Positions 6,917 to 14,442 of a stretch of DNA of 14,442 bases are shown here, one piece after another (position 1 is the stretch's first letter; each line of letters opens with the position of its first letter). The position numbers and the translations under genes are program-made. The notes beneath the pieces are model-generated. The model had not been told where the DNA came from. It searched no databases and saw nothing but the letters and a program-made list of their open reading frames with translations. The stretch lies in the NCBI GenBank assembly GCA_017938785.1, contig JAGBAU010000277.1, positions 1 through 14,442 of the forward strand, given 5' to 3'. This DNA is from Clostridia bacterium. Its GTDB lineage: Bacteria; Bacillota_A; Clostridia; Christensenellales; Aristaeellaceae.

Positions 6917-8857
6917 ATGGACAATATCAAGGCCATCCGCCGCGAACTCACCAAACAGCGCTGGGATGAAATCAGCGCACAGATTCAGAATCCGGACCTT
7001 ACGCTTTCTGAGCGCGCTGCACTGCGCCTGAAGCTTTTCCTGGAAGAGGAACAGATTATCAAGAATGAAGGCGAACAGATCCCTGCATGGCGCACCATCA
7101 TCGCTTTCCCGGACATTTATGCCGAGGGCGAAAAGGAAGAGCGCATGAAGGGCGGCTATGTACATGAACAGGGCCGTGTGTGCAATATTTCCTCCGACTG
7201 GGAGGGCGTGCTGCGCGATGGTTTGCTCAAGCGCAGGGATGCAGGCAACAAGGATATGCAGATGACTGTCGACGCCGTCATCGCCTATGCTGACCGCTAC
7301 GAAAATGAAGAACTTTCCGACGCCATCCGCTACGGCGCCAAGGGTTACCTGAACGCTATGCAGATGTTCCGCATTCTGCACTTCTGTCTGTGGGCCTCCA
7401 ATGTGTACCACAACACCGTCGGCCGCTATGACCAGTATATGTATCCCTACTTCAAGGCGGACATTGATTCCGGCAAGCTGGATGAGGAAACCGCGCTCAA
7501 GCTCACCGAGGAATTCTTCCTGTCTTTCAACCGCGACAGCGACCTCTACATCGGCATGCAGCAGGGTGACAATGGCCAGAGCATGATGCTGGGCGGCTGC
7601 AAGGCAGACGGAAGCTGTGCTGTGAACGAATTGACCTACATCTGCCTGAAGGCCAGCCTGCACAACCGCCGCATCGATCCCAAGATCAACCTGCGCGTCA
7701 ACAAGGACACGCCCATCGAGCTCTACGAGCTCTGCACCCAGCTGACCAAGCAGGGCCTGGGCTTCCCGCAGTACGCCAACGACGATGTAGTTATTCCGTC
7801 TCTGATTGAGATGGGCTATTCCGTGGAAGACGCCCGCAATTACACCGTAGCAGCATGCTGGGAGTTCATTATCCCCGGTGTTGCGCTGGATATTCCCAAC
7901 ATCGGTGCTGTATCCCATGCTGAACTGGTGCGCAACGTCATCCTGGCGGAGCTTAAGAACTGCAATACCTTTGAAGAGCTGCTGGAATGCGTGCGCAAGG
8001 CTGAAATTGCCGAGGCGGATAAGCAGGAACCCACCTATAAGCCCCTCTGGATCGAGCCCGCTCCCTATCAGTCCGTGCTGATGAGCGATTACACCCATGA
8101 TATCTCCGAGGGCGCCAAGTACAACAACTACGGCATCCACGGCACCGGCTTTGCCACGGCAGTTGACCAGCTGGCCGCCATCCAGGCATATGTATACGGT
8201 GACGGCAGCATTACCAAGGATGAACTTCTCAAGGCCATGCAGGATGATTTCGCCGACGCAGTTGCACTCAAGCACAAGCTGCGCGAGAAGGCTCCCAAGC
8301 TTGGACGTGACGAGGCAGCTTCCGGCCTGCTGGATACCATGATCCGCTACTTCCATGATGCATGGCAGGGAAAAACCAATGAGCGCGGCGGTATCTTCCG
8401 CACCGGCACCGGCTCCGCCATGTATTACCTCTGGCACGCGCGCAACCTCGGTGCAACTGCTGATGGCCGTGCCGCAGGCGAGATGCTGGCTGCAAACTTC
8501 TCTCCGTCCCTGCTGGTTTCCGATGCCGGCCCGCTGTCTGTTCTGCAGGCCATGGCGCGTCCGACTCTGAATCTGGTTTGCAACGGCGGCCCCGTCACCC
8601 TGGAGCTGCATGATACCGTGTTCAAAAATGACGAGGGTATCAAGAAGGTGGCACAGCTGGTTCGTACCTACATACTGCTGGGCGGCCATCAGCTGCAGCT
8701 CAACGCTGTCAGCCGCGATACGCTGCTGGATGCCCAGGCCAATCCTGCTGAACACCAGAACCTGATCGTTCGCGTTTGGGGTTGGAGCGGCCACTTTGTA
8801 CAGCTGGATAAGGGCTATCAGGATCAGATTATTGAACGTACTTCCTATTCCATGTAA
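6917..8857 (+). CDS. Short atypical glycyl radical enzyme (PFL-like superfamily), substrate unknown
   Basis: A glycyl radical enzyme of the pyruvate formate-lyase-like superfamily. After activation the radical on the C-terminal Gly generates a Cys thiyl radical that attacks the substrate. The probable radical glycine is Gly622 in R-V-W-G-W-S-G-H-F; most relatives read R-V-(S/A/C)-G-Y. The catalytic Cys is Cys314 in V-A-A-C-W-E-F-I-I-P-G. The Glu two residues later matches the C-x-E arrangement of dehydratase, lyase and decarboxylase GREs, and the Cys-Cys pair of true formate-lyases is absent. It has 646 residues against about 760-900 for known members. The Cys-to-Gly distance of 308 is near normal, so the missing length is mostly N-terminal to the active site. 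The ATG at 6917 follows GGGGGAGG by 6 bases; an upstream in-frame start at 6824 would only translate the leader. It forms an operon with the activase and is followed by a strong terminator. It is cytoplasmic and oxygen sensitive. I cannot name the substrate. Confidence 0.9.
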   Translation: MDNIKAIRRELTKQRWDEISAQIQNPDLTLSERAALRLKLFLEEEQIIKNEGEQIPAWRTIIAFPDIYAEGEKEERMKGGYVHEQGRVCNISSDWEGVLRDGLLKRRDAGNKDMQMTVDAVIAYADRYENEELSDAIRYGAKGYLNAMQMFRILHFCLWASNVYHNTVGRYDQYMYPYFKADIDSGKLDEETALKLTEEFFLSFNRDSDLYIGMQQGDNGQSMMLGGCKADGSCAVNELTYICLKASLHNRRIDPKINLRVNKDTPIELYELCTQLTKQGLGFPQYANDDVVIPSLIEMGYSVEDARNYTVAACWEFIIPGVALDIPNIGAVSHAELVRNVILAELKNCNTFEELLECVRKAEIAEADKQEPTYKPLWIEPAPYQSVLMSDYTHDISEGAKYNNYGIHGTGFATAVDQLAAIQAYVYGDGSITKDELLKAMQDDFADAVALKHKLREKAPKLGRDEAASGLLDTMIRYFHDAWQGKTNERGGIFRTGTGSAMYYLWHARNLGATADGRAAGEMLAANFSPSLLVSDAGPLSVLQAMARPTLNLVCNGGPVTLELHDTVFKNDEGIKKVAQLVRTYILLGGHQLQLNAVSRDTLLDAQANPAEHQNLIVRVWGWSGHFVQLDKGYQDQIIERTSYSM

Positions 8858-8871
8858 CTGAATCGTGTTCG

Positions 8872-8905
8872 GGACGGCAGAGCTTGGCTTCTGCCGTCCG
8901 TTTTT
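8872..8905 (+). terminator. Intrinsic terminator of the activase-GRE operon
   Basis: GGACGGCAGA (8872-8881) pairs perfectly with TCTGCCGTCC (8890-8899) around an 8-base loop and is followed by G and five Ts. It begins 14 bp after the GRE stop codon. The recQ ribosome binding site (AAGGAG, 8906-8911) starts directly after the T-run, so recQ needs readthrough or a promoter lying inside or before the hairpin. Confidence 0.88.
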
Positions 8906-8916
8906 AAGGAGCAATT

Positions 8917-11076
8917 ATGGAACTGCCAAAGAAGGGAATATACAGGCATTTCAAGGGAAAACGATACGAACTGCTGGATTTCGCCAGGCATTCGGAAACA
9001 ACTGAAATCATGGTCGTCTATCGGGCGCTGTATGGAGACAACGGTCTCTGGGTGCGCCCGTTGTCCATGTGGAATGAAACGGTTGAACGTGACGGTCATA
9101 CCTATACACGCTTTCTGCCTGAGGAAGAATATCTGGCGCAGCAATCCAACGATGAAGGATTTGATCAGATGATTCCGCCGCCGGAACAGGATGCTTTTGA
9201 GCCCGTTTATGAAGAGGTTGTATCTCTTTCTGTTTCCGGCTCCCATGAAGACAAACATCAGCTGCTCAAACGCGTCTACGGCTATGATTCCTTCCGTGAA
9301 GGCCAGGAGGATGTAATCGACAGCATAATGTCCGGTCAGGATACGCTCGCCATATTGCCGACAGGCGCAGGCAAATCCATCTGTTACCAAGTGCCTGCAC
9401 AGATGCTGGATGGCGTGGCGATTGTTGTTTCTCCGTTGATTTCACTGATGAAGGACCAGGTGAATGCGCTTACACAGGCTGGAATCCCTGCGGCTTACCT
9501 GAATAGTTCACTCACCGAGCGCCAGTTTGATGCAGCATTGAACCGCTTGCTACAGGGTAAGTATAAAATCGTTTATGTTGCGCCGGAGCGCCTGTTGACC
9601 CAGCGCTTCCTGAATGCGGTTGGTAGCGTTCATATCTCTATGGTTGCGGTGGACGAAGCGCATTGCATCTCCCAGTGGGGGCAGGATTTCCGGCCGAGCT
9701 ATCTGGAAATTCCCGCGTTCCTTGCCAAATTGCCTGAAAGACCGAAATTATGTGCATTTACGGCCACAGCAACCAATCGCGTCAAGGAGGACATCGTCAG
9801 ACTCCTGGAAATGAAACAGCCCTATATACGAATTACGGGCTTTGATCGTTCCAATTTATATTTTTCAGTGGCCTATACCCATGAGAAAGAGAAAAAACTC
9901 CTGGAATTGCTGAAATCCTATCGTGGCTTTTCTGGAATTATCTACTGTGGTACGCGCAAGCTGGTGGAATCCGTGCATGAAAAGCTTCTTGCGAAGAATT
10001 ATCCTGTGACGCGGTATCATGCCGGGCTTTCCGAAACGGAGCGTGTGCACAACCAGGAGGATTTCATTTACGATAGATCTCCGATTATGGTAGCGACAAA
10101 CGCTTTTGGTATGGGCATCGATAAATCCAACGTTCGATTCGTCATTCATTATAACATGCCCAAGGATCTGGAAAGCTACTACCAGGAAGCCGGGCGCGCC
10201 GGCAGAGACGGAGAACGTGCAGATTGCCACTTGCTCTTTGAACCCAAGGATGTGGTTTTGCAGAATTTCTTCATCGATAAGATCGGCGAAGAAAACGAAA
10301 TGGATCCTCAGACGCTTGCAAGGGTGCAGGAGAATGCGCGCTTCAGGCTGCGTGCAATGGTGGACTATTGCAAGACCACCCGCTGTCTGAGAAGAACTAT
10401 CCTGCGCTATTTCGGGGAAGAACAGGAAGGTAAATGCAATTACTGTTCAAACTGCCTTGCTCCCAAGGATTTGACAGATGTCACCACAGCCGCCCGGTTG
10501 TTTGTGAGCTGCGTTCAAAAATACAACGGCCGCTTTGGCGCGAGATTGATCATTGATGTTTTAAGGGGATCGGAAAGTAATCGGATAGCTTCATTCAAGC
10601 TGGATCGTTCTGAATACCACGGCGCCCTACGCGGAATAACTACGAACAATCTTCAATACATCGTGGATGCTTTGGTAGAAAGCCAGATGCTTGAAATCAC
10701 AACCGGCGATTATCCTATGCTGAAATGTGGAAAAAGAGCGGGAGATCTGCTGGATGGATTGAGCACTGTTCATGCGTATCAGGAGGCTGTTGTTCGAAAA
10801 AGGAATCCTTCTGATAATAATAAGCTTCAACTTCCGGAAGAAGTTGATAGGATTCTATTTGTGAAGCTTTGGAATGAGCGCCTGAGAATTTCTAAAGCTA
10901 GGAGCATTCCTCCATATGTTATTTGTTCTGATTCTGTTCTGGTGGATATGTGCAAAAAGCTTCCGACGAACAGGGATCAAATGATTTTTGTAAAAGGAAT
11001 GGGGGAGCGCAAAGTCACATCCTTTGGTGCTGAGTTTGCGAAAGTGATAAGAAACCACCTGAATAAAACTGAATAA
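8917..11076 (+). CDS. recQ: RecQ-family DNA helicase with N-terminal DUF1653 domain
   Basis: A 3'-to-5' ATP-dependent DNA helicase of the RecQ family, acting in recombination and replication-fork repair. Domain order: a DUF1653-like domain (about 6-66; G-I-Y-R-H-F-K-G-K-R-Y, H-S-E-T-T-E, V-V-Y-R-A-L-Y, W-V-R-P-L-S-M-W), a linker rich in acidic residues (67-110), RecA-like domain 1 with L-P-T-G-A-G-K-S (147-154), D-E-A-H (246-249) and T-A-T-A-T (282-286), RecA-like domain 2 with Y-Q-E-A-G-R-A-G-R-D (422-431), a zinc site (C490, C507, C510, C513), an RQC winged helix (about 515-610) and an HRDC domain (about 640-717). All motifs are intact. The fused start is supported by AAGGAG five bases before the ATG at 8917. 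RecQ itself begins near residue 110; the extra domain is unusual. It has no functional link to its neighbours that I can see. Confidence 0.93.
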   Translation: MELPKKGIYRHFKGKRYELLDFARHSETTEIMVVYRALYGDNGLWVRPLSMWNETVERDGHTYTRFLPEEEYLAQQSNDEGFDQMIPPPEQDAFEPVYEEVVSLSVSGSHEDKHQLLKRVYGYDSFREGQEDVIDSIMSGQDTLAILPTGAGKSICYQVPAQMLDGVAIVVSPLISLMKDQVNALTQAGIPAAYLNSSLTERQFDAALNRLLQGKYKIVYVAPERLLTQRFLNAVGSVHISMVAVDEAHCISQWGQDFRPSYLEIPAFLAKLPERPKLCAFTATATNRVKEDIVRLLEMKQPYIRITGFDRSNLYFSVAYTHEKEKKLLELLKSYRGFSGIIYCGTRKLVESVHEKLLAKNYPVTRYHAGLSETERVHNQEDFIYDRSPIMVATNAFGMGIDKSNVRFVIHYNMPKDLESYYQEAGRAGRDGERADCHLLFEPKDVVLQNFFIDKIGEENEMDPQTLARVQENARFRLRAMVDYCKTTRCLRRTILRYFGEEQEGKCNYCSNCLAPKDLTDVTTAARLFVSCVQKYNGRFGARLIIDVLRGSESNRIASFKLDRSEYHGALRGITTNNLQYIVDALVESQMLEITTGDYPMLKCGKRAGDLLDGLSTVHAYQEAVVRKRNPSDNNKLQLPEEVDRILFVKLWNERLRISKARSIPPYVICSDSVLVDMCKKLPTNRDQMIFVKGMGERKVTSFGAEFAKVIRNHLNKTE

Positions 11077-11083
11077 TGGAAAC

Positions 11084-11111
11084 AACCGCGGAAAAACTAC
11101 CATCCGCGGTT
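11084..11111 (+). terminator. Hairpin after recQ (probable terminator)
   Basis: AACCGCGGA (11084-11092) pairs perfectly with TCCGCGGTT (11103-11111) around a 10-base loop, starting 7 bp after the recQ stop. The downstream tract ATATTTATG is T-rich but broken, so termination may be partial. The remaining gap to 11336 is AT-rich and holds a CTGTT-AA-AACAG inverted repeat (11155-11166) and the dnaK promoter; no gene is visible in it. Confidence 0.6.
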
Positions 11112-11248
11112 ATATTTATGCACAGACCACATCTATTCTATACCAAGATTTAGTCTGTTAAAACAGCGGTCGGTATGTTATTTCGAATATGTTTAAAGTT
11201 TTGCTCTAATCAGCAAAATAGACGCATATTTATGTAATAAAATATCTT

Positions 11249-11278
11249 TTGCTCAAATTCACATTCAGTTGATAAAAT
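11249..11278 (+). promoter_or_regulatory. Probable promoter of the dnaK gene
   Basis: An extended -10, TG-A-TAAAAT (11270-11278), lies 18 bp after a weak -35, TTGCTC (11249-11254). Transcription would start near 11285, leaving a leader of about 50 bases with TGGAGG (11324-11329) before the ATG. I found no CIRCE (TTAGCACTC/GAGTGCTAA) and no CtsR-type tandem heptamer in the region. Confidence 0.4.
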
Positions 11279-11336
11279 ACTGCTAAAGTATGGACAATGG
11301 TTAAAAGGTTTAAACTCGAAACATGGAGGCCATCAA

Positions 11337-13121
11337 ATGAGCAAAGTAATCGGCATTGATCTGGGCACAACCAATTCCTGCGTTGCCGTAATTGAAGCGG
11401 GTGAAGCTGTTGTTATCCCAAATTCAGAGGGTGGTCGCACAACGCCTTCGATTGTTGCTTTTTCAAAGAGTGGCGAGCGGCTCGTTGGTCAGGTTGCAAA
11501 ACGTCAGGCGGTAACCAACAGCGAACGCACCGTCAGTTCCATCAAACGCGAAATGGGCTCTGAATACCGCGTAAGTATTGACGGCAAAAAGTATACGCCC
11601 CAGGAGATTTCGGCTATGATTCTTCAGAAACTGAAGGCTGATGCCGAGGCTTATGTGGGTGAGACGGTTGCGGAAGCCGTCATTACGGTGCCTGCCTACT
11701 TCACAGATGCACAGCGTCAGGCAACCAAGGACGCCGGCATGATTGCCGGTTTGAACGTGAAGCGCATTATAAACGAACCTACAGCTGCAGCACTCGCCTA
11801 CGGCGTCGACAAGGAAGAACCGCAGAAGATTATGGTATATGATCTCGGCGGCGGCACCTTTGACGTATCCATTCTGGATATCAATTCCGATGTAATCGAA
11901 GTTCTTGCAACAGCAGGAAACAACCGTCTCGGCGGTGATGATTTTGACCAGTGCATCGTGGATTACCTGGTGGATGAGTTTAAAAAGGAAAACAAGGTCG
12001 ATCTTCGCAAGGACGCAACTGCCATGCAGCGTGTACGCGAGGCAGCCGAAAAGGCTAAGATCGAACTTTCCGGCATTACGATGGCCAGCATCAATCTTCC
12101 TTTCCTGACAGCAAACAGAAACGGCCCTTTGCATATGGAAGCAAATCTGAGCCGCGCCAAGTTCGATGAACTGACCCGCCATCTGGTGGATATGACCATG
12201 GGACCCGTGCAGCAGGCCATGGCGGATTCCGGCCTGAAGCCTTCAGATCTTTCCAAGGTACTGCTTGTAGGCGGCTCCAGCCGCATTCCGGCGGTGCAGG
12301 AGGCCGTCAAGCGTTTTACCGGCAAGGATCCCTTCAAGGGCATCAATCCTGATGAATGCGTGGCGATGGGCGCCGCGTTGCAGGCAGGCGTCATGGGCGG
12401 CGATGTAAAGAGCCTGCTTCTGCTGGATGTTACGCCGCTTTCGCTGGGCATTGAAACTGTCGGTGACGTCTATGCCAAGATCATTGAGCGAAATTCCACC
12501 ATACCGATCCAACGCAGTCAGGTTTTCACCACTGCGGCAAGCTTCCAGACCGCTGTGGATGTGCACGTTTTGCAGGGAGAACGTCCGATCGCTTCCCAGA
12601 ACAAGGAGTTGGGACGCTTCCGCCTGGATGGCATCCGGCGCGCAATGCGTGGCGTACCACAGATTGAGGTCACTTTTTCCATTGATGCAAACGGCATCGT
12701 AAATGTTTCGGCCCGTGATCTCGGCACCGGAAGGCAGCAGAACATCACCATCACCAGTTCCTCCAATATGAGCCGTGAGGAGATTAACCGGGCGATTCGC
12801 GATGCCGAAATCTATGCCGCAGAGGACGCAAAGCGCAAGGAAGAAGCAGAAATGCAGAATCGCGTGGATAACCTGATTTTCCAGGCGGAGAGCATCATGA
12901 AAAAACTCAGCAAGGATGACAAGCGCCGCATGACTGAGTTGGTGAAAGAGGCCAGGAAAGCGCTCAAGAGCAAAGACCCCGCAGCGGTGCGCAATTCCTG
13001 CACAGAGCTTGAACGAGCCCTTTCTGCGGCAGGACAAGCTGTTTGGGATACGGATGCCCAGCCCAGTCAGGAGGACGGCGTTTATGATTCTTCCTACGAA
13101 ACGGATGATGGTTCCCGATAA
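11337..13121 (+). CDS. dnaK: Hsp70 chaperone DnaK (probably an accessory copy)
   Basis: ATP-driven protein-folding chaperone. The nucleotide-binding domain carries I-D-L-G-T-T-N-S (7-14), [11 protein letters not shown] (167-177) and [12 protein letters not shown] (310-321). It lacks the roughly 23-residue insert near position 80 found in Gram-negative DnaK. The interdomain linker L-L-L-L-D-V-T-P-L (360-368) leads into a beta-sandwich substrate domain and a helical lid rich in charged residues. At 594 residues it is a little shorter than housekeeping DnaK (about 610-640), and the acidic C-terminal tail ends in Asp-Gly-Ser-Arg. Some positions depart from the DnaK consensus, for example A-S-F-Q-T-A-V for A-D-N-Q-T-A-V and G-I-R-R-A-M for G-I-P-P-A-P. 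The gene stands without hrcA or grpE and beside DUF5685 and J-protein genes, which suggests a second, specialised Hsp70. The ATG at 11337 has TGGAGG 7 bases upstream. Confidence 0.93.
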   Translation: MSKVIGIDLGTTNSCVAVIEAGEAVVIPNSEGGRTTPSIVAFSKSGERLVGQVAKRQAVTNSERTVSSIKREMGSEYRVSIDGKKYTPQEISAMILQKLKADAEAYVGETVAEAVITVPAYFTDAQRQATKDAGMIAGLNVKRIINEPTAAALAYGVDKEEPQKIMVYDLGGGTFDVSILDINSDVIEVLATAGNNRLGGDDFDQCIVDYLVDEFKKENKVDLRKDATAMQRVREAAEKAKIELSGITMASINLPFLTANRNGPLHMEANLSRAKFDELTRHLVDMTMGPVQQAMADSGLKPSDLSKVLLVGGSSRIPAVQEAVKRFTGKDPFKGINPDECVAMGAALQAGVMGGDVKSLLLLDVTPLSLGIETVGDVYAKIIERNSTIPIQRSQVFTTAASFQTAVDVHVLQGERPIASQNKELGRFRLDGIRRAMRGVPQIEVTFSIDANGIVNVSARDLGTGRQQNITITSSSNMSREEINRAIRDAEIYAAEDAKRKEEAEMQNRVDNLIFQAESIMKKLSKDDKRRMTELVKEARKALKSKDPAAVRNSCTELERALSAAGQAVWDTDAQPSQEDGVYDSSYETDDGSR

Positions 13122-13154
13122 ATTATCCGGCAACAGCTTATAATTCCAAAGATA

Positions 13155-13185
13155 TGCAACGCCTTTAACATTACTGGGGTATAAT
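13155..13185 (+). promoter_or_regulatory. Possible promoter of the DUF5685-J-protein pair
   Basis: A perfect TATAAT (13180-13185) lies in the 97-bp gap after dnaK. The best -35-like sequence, TGCAAC (13155-13160), is poor and 19 bp away. The predicted start is near 13192. No terminator is visible between dnaK and this point, so the pair is probably also read from the dnaK promoter. Confidence 0.4.
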
Positions 13186-13218
13186 GAGCCAAATCCAATT
13201 CTGAAAGAGGTGTGAGAG

Positions 13219-14061
13219 TTGTTTGGATATGTAATCACAAACTGCAAAACCCTTTCAGAAGATGAGCGCATGCGCTTCCGTGCCATGTATTGCGGCATGT
13301 GTAAAACCCTGAAACGGCGCTACGGCAACCTTGGACGGCTCACGCTGAGCTACGACATGACCTTTCTTGCGATGGTTTTGTCTGCGCTTTACGAGCCTGA
13401 TGAGGAAACAGGAAAAGCAAAATGCCTGCCGCATCCCATCAAACCACACGATTACATCGTGAATTCCATGATGGATTATGCGGTGGATTTGAATGTCGCA
13501 CTGGCATACCACAAATGCGCAGATAACTGGCAGGATGATCACAATCCTGTTTATGCAATCGCGAAATCCGCATTGCAAAAAGCCTACCACAGAGCGCGTG
13601 CATTCCGTCCGTTGCAGTGCCGGGCCATCGAGAAATGGATGGACGGCATCCGTGAAATTGAAAAAGCCGGTATTGAACAGATCGATCCGCCCATGAACCT
13701 GACCGGGCACATGATGGGCGTCCTGTTTCAATACGATCCCAACGATTTCTGGGCCGACCAGCTGTACCGCATGGGCGAAGGCCTGGGGCGTTTCATCTAT
13801 TTCATGGACGCCTATGACGACCTGAAGAGGGATGTAAAGCATAAGAAGTACAATCCTCTCAAATCCCTCATGAATCAACCGGACTTTGAATCCATCTGTA
13901 GGGACGGCCTTACGATGATGATGGCTGATTGTGCGGATGCATTTGAGGAGCTTCCGGTTGTGAAGGATGCAGATCTGATCCGCAATATTCTCTATTCAGG
14001 CGTGTGGGCAAAATACGGTTATATCCAGAATAAAAAGGCAAAGAGCAAAGGAGCACAATGA
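13219..14061 (+). CDS. DUF5685 family protein
   Basis: A 280-residue protein of a conserved Clostridia family with no assigned function. The start is a TTG at 13219 with AGAGG 8 bases upstream, giving M-F-G-Y-V, the usual beginning of the family. Next come a C-x-x-C motif (Cys25, Cys28 in Y-C-G-M-C) and [11 protein letters not shown] (40-50). The protein looks all-helical. Two Asp-rich stretches stand out: D-N-W-Q-D-D (102-107), just after a His-x-x-Cys pair (97-98, 100), and D-A-Y-D-D-L-K-R-D (197-205). They recall the paired metal-binding motifs of all-alpha isoprenoid synthases, but I infer this from spacing only. No signal peptide or membrane segment is evident. Its TGA shares a base with the ATG of the J-protein gene (TGATG), so the two are probably coupled and may work with the Hsp70 upstream. 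Confidence 0.85.
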   Translation: MFGYVITNCKTLSEDERMRFRAMYCGMCKTLKRRYGNLGRLTLSYDMTFLAMVLSALYEPDEETGKAKCLPHPIKPHDYIVNSMMDYAVDLNVALAYHKCADNWQDDHNPVYAIAKSALQKAYHRARAFRPLQCRAIEKWMDGIREIEKAGIEQIDPPMNLTGHMMGVLFQYDPNDFWADQLYRMGEGLGRFIYFMDAYDDLKRDVKHKKYNPLKSLMNQPDFESICRDGLTMMMADCADAFEELPVVKDADLIRNILYSGVWAKYGYIQNKKAKSKGAQ

Positions 14062-14442
14062 TGCAGGATCCCTATCTTGTGCTGGGCGTATCTCAGAACG
14101 CTTCAGAGGATGAAATCAAAAAAGCATACCGGGCACTGGCGAAGAAGTACCATCCCGATGTGAACAACGGATCTCCCCAGGCGGAAGCCCGCATGAAGGA
14201 GGTCAATGAGGCGTATTCTCAGGTGATGAAGATGCGTCGGGAAGGTACCTCTGCAAATGCAGGCGGTTATGGCGCATCCGGCTACGGCTCCAATGGATAC
14301 AGTTATGGATCCGGCTACAATACCGGCTATTCAGGCTTTTACAATTCTGGTTTCGGCGGCTATGGCGGGCAGAGTCAGTCATCCTACTCAAGCAATCCGC
14401 ATCTCACCGCAGCGCGCAACTATGTGCGTTCCGGCCACTATC
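14061..14442 (+). CDS. J-domain (DnaJ-like) co-chaperone, 3' partial
   Basis: N-terminal part of a J-domain protein that would stimulate the ATPase of an Hsp70, most likely the one encoded at 11337. The J domain occupies residues 1 to about 62, with D-P-Y-L-V-L-G-V, helix [13 protein letters not shown] and the essential H-P-D at 31-33. It is followed by about 44 residues rich in Gly, Tyr and Ser (14262-14393), then [15 protein letters not shown], which looks like the beginning of a TPR-like helical repeat. The frame is open to the window end, so the length is unknown. A zinc finger, the hallmark of true DnaJ, has not appeared by residue 127. AAAGGAG (14047-14053) is 7 bases from the ATG at 14061; another in-frame ATG at 14058 is less well spaced. 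Confidence 0.93.
   Translation, partial: MQDPYLVLGVSQNASEDEIKKAYRALAKKYHPDVNNGSPQAEARMKEVNEAYSQVMKMRREGTSANAGGYGASGYGSNGYSYGSGYNTGYSGFYNSGFGGYGGQSQSSYSSNPHLTAARNYVRSGHY
14262..14393 (+). other. Gly/Tyr/Ser-rich low-complexity linker in the J-protein
   Basis: These 44 codons encode nine Tyr and two Phe spaced by Gly, Ser and Asn with no charged residue. This replaces the Gly/Phe-rich linker of classical DnaJ and resembles a prion-like disordered segment. Confidence 0.8.

Noticed and set aside
6917..8857. Calling the GRE a pyruvate formate-lyase (pflB)
   Set aside because: The adjacent Cys-Cys pair needed for that reaction is replaced by Ala-Cys-Trp-Glu, the glycyl loop is atypical, and the activase has extra Fe-S motifs not found in PflA.
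6848..8914. 688-codon open frame on the minus strand covering the whole GRE gene
   Set aside because: It is produced by the codon bias of the GRE gene; its translation shows no motif, and its start lies in the terminator downstream of the GRE.
11121..11158. ACAGAC...GTCTGT stem upstream of dnaK
   Set aside because: Only 6 bp with a 26-base AT-rich loop, expected by chance in such sequence.
11112..11336. CIRCE or CtsR heat-shock operator before dnaK
   Set aside because: I looked for TTAGCACTC/GAGTGCTAA and tandem GGTCAAA. Only a loose GGTTAAAAGGTTTAAA at 11299-11314 appears, which does not fit the CtsR spacing or sequence.

Overview
The window looks like a chromosomal piece of an anaerobic Firmicute of the class Clostridia, probably a gut-type Oscillospirales or Christensenellales relative. 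The reasons are the paired GlgC/GlgD form of ADP-glucose pyrophosphorylase, an oxygen-sensitive glycyl radical enzyme with its radical-SAM activase, a DUF5685 protein beside an Hsp70 and a J-protein, strong GGAGG-type ribosome binding sites, and TTGACA/TATAAT-type promoters. The lineage is inferred from gene content only; no rRNA, tRNA, CRISPR array or phage gene was seen.

Layout. Positions 1-677 hold the right end of an IS3-family (IS150-like) insertion sequence: the C-terminal part of its DD(35)E transposase and the right terminal repeat, ending 25 bp past the stop codon of glgA. From 4515 down to 703 (minus strand) runs a compact glycogen-synthesis operon, glgC-glgD-glgA, behind its own promoter. 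Upstream of it on the same strand lies a divergent acetate-kinase-family gene (4637-5803). A 141-bp region with two back-to-back TTGACA-17-TATGAT promoters separates this kinase from a plus-strand pair: a glycyl radical enzyme (GRE) activase (5945-6817) and an unusually short GRE (6917-8857), closed by a strong intrinsic terminator. Next come a RecQ helicase with an N-terminal DUF1653 domain (8917-11076) and a chaperone module: Hsp70/DnaK (11337-13121), a DUF5685 protein (13219-14061) and a J-domain protein that runs off the window end (from 14061).

How the genes work together. GlgC/GlgD make ADP-glucose and GlgA polymerises it, so this operon stores carbon. The kinase and the GRE pair probably belong to fermentative carbon metabolism: the activase puts a glycyl radical on Gly622 of the GRE, and the kinase could take an acyl-phosphate derived from the product to make ATP. 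The GRE is not a canonical pyruvate formate-lyase: it has one active-site Cys in a C-W-E motif, a W-G-W glycyl loop, and only 646 residues. The kinase also departs from the acetate-kinase consensus at several catalytic positions. Together they are the best candidate here for an undescribed metabolic system. The Hsp70-DUF5685-J-protein group looks like a dedicated accessory chaperone set rather than the hrcA-grpE-dnaK-dnaJ heat-shock operon.

Most gaps are short. The longest, 260 bp upstream of dnaK, holds the recQ terminator-like hairpin and a probable promoter.
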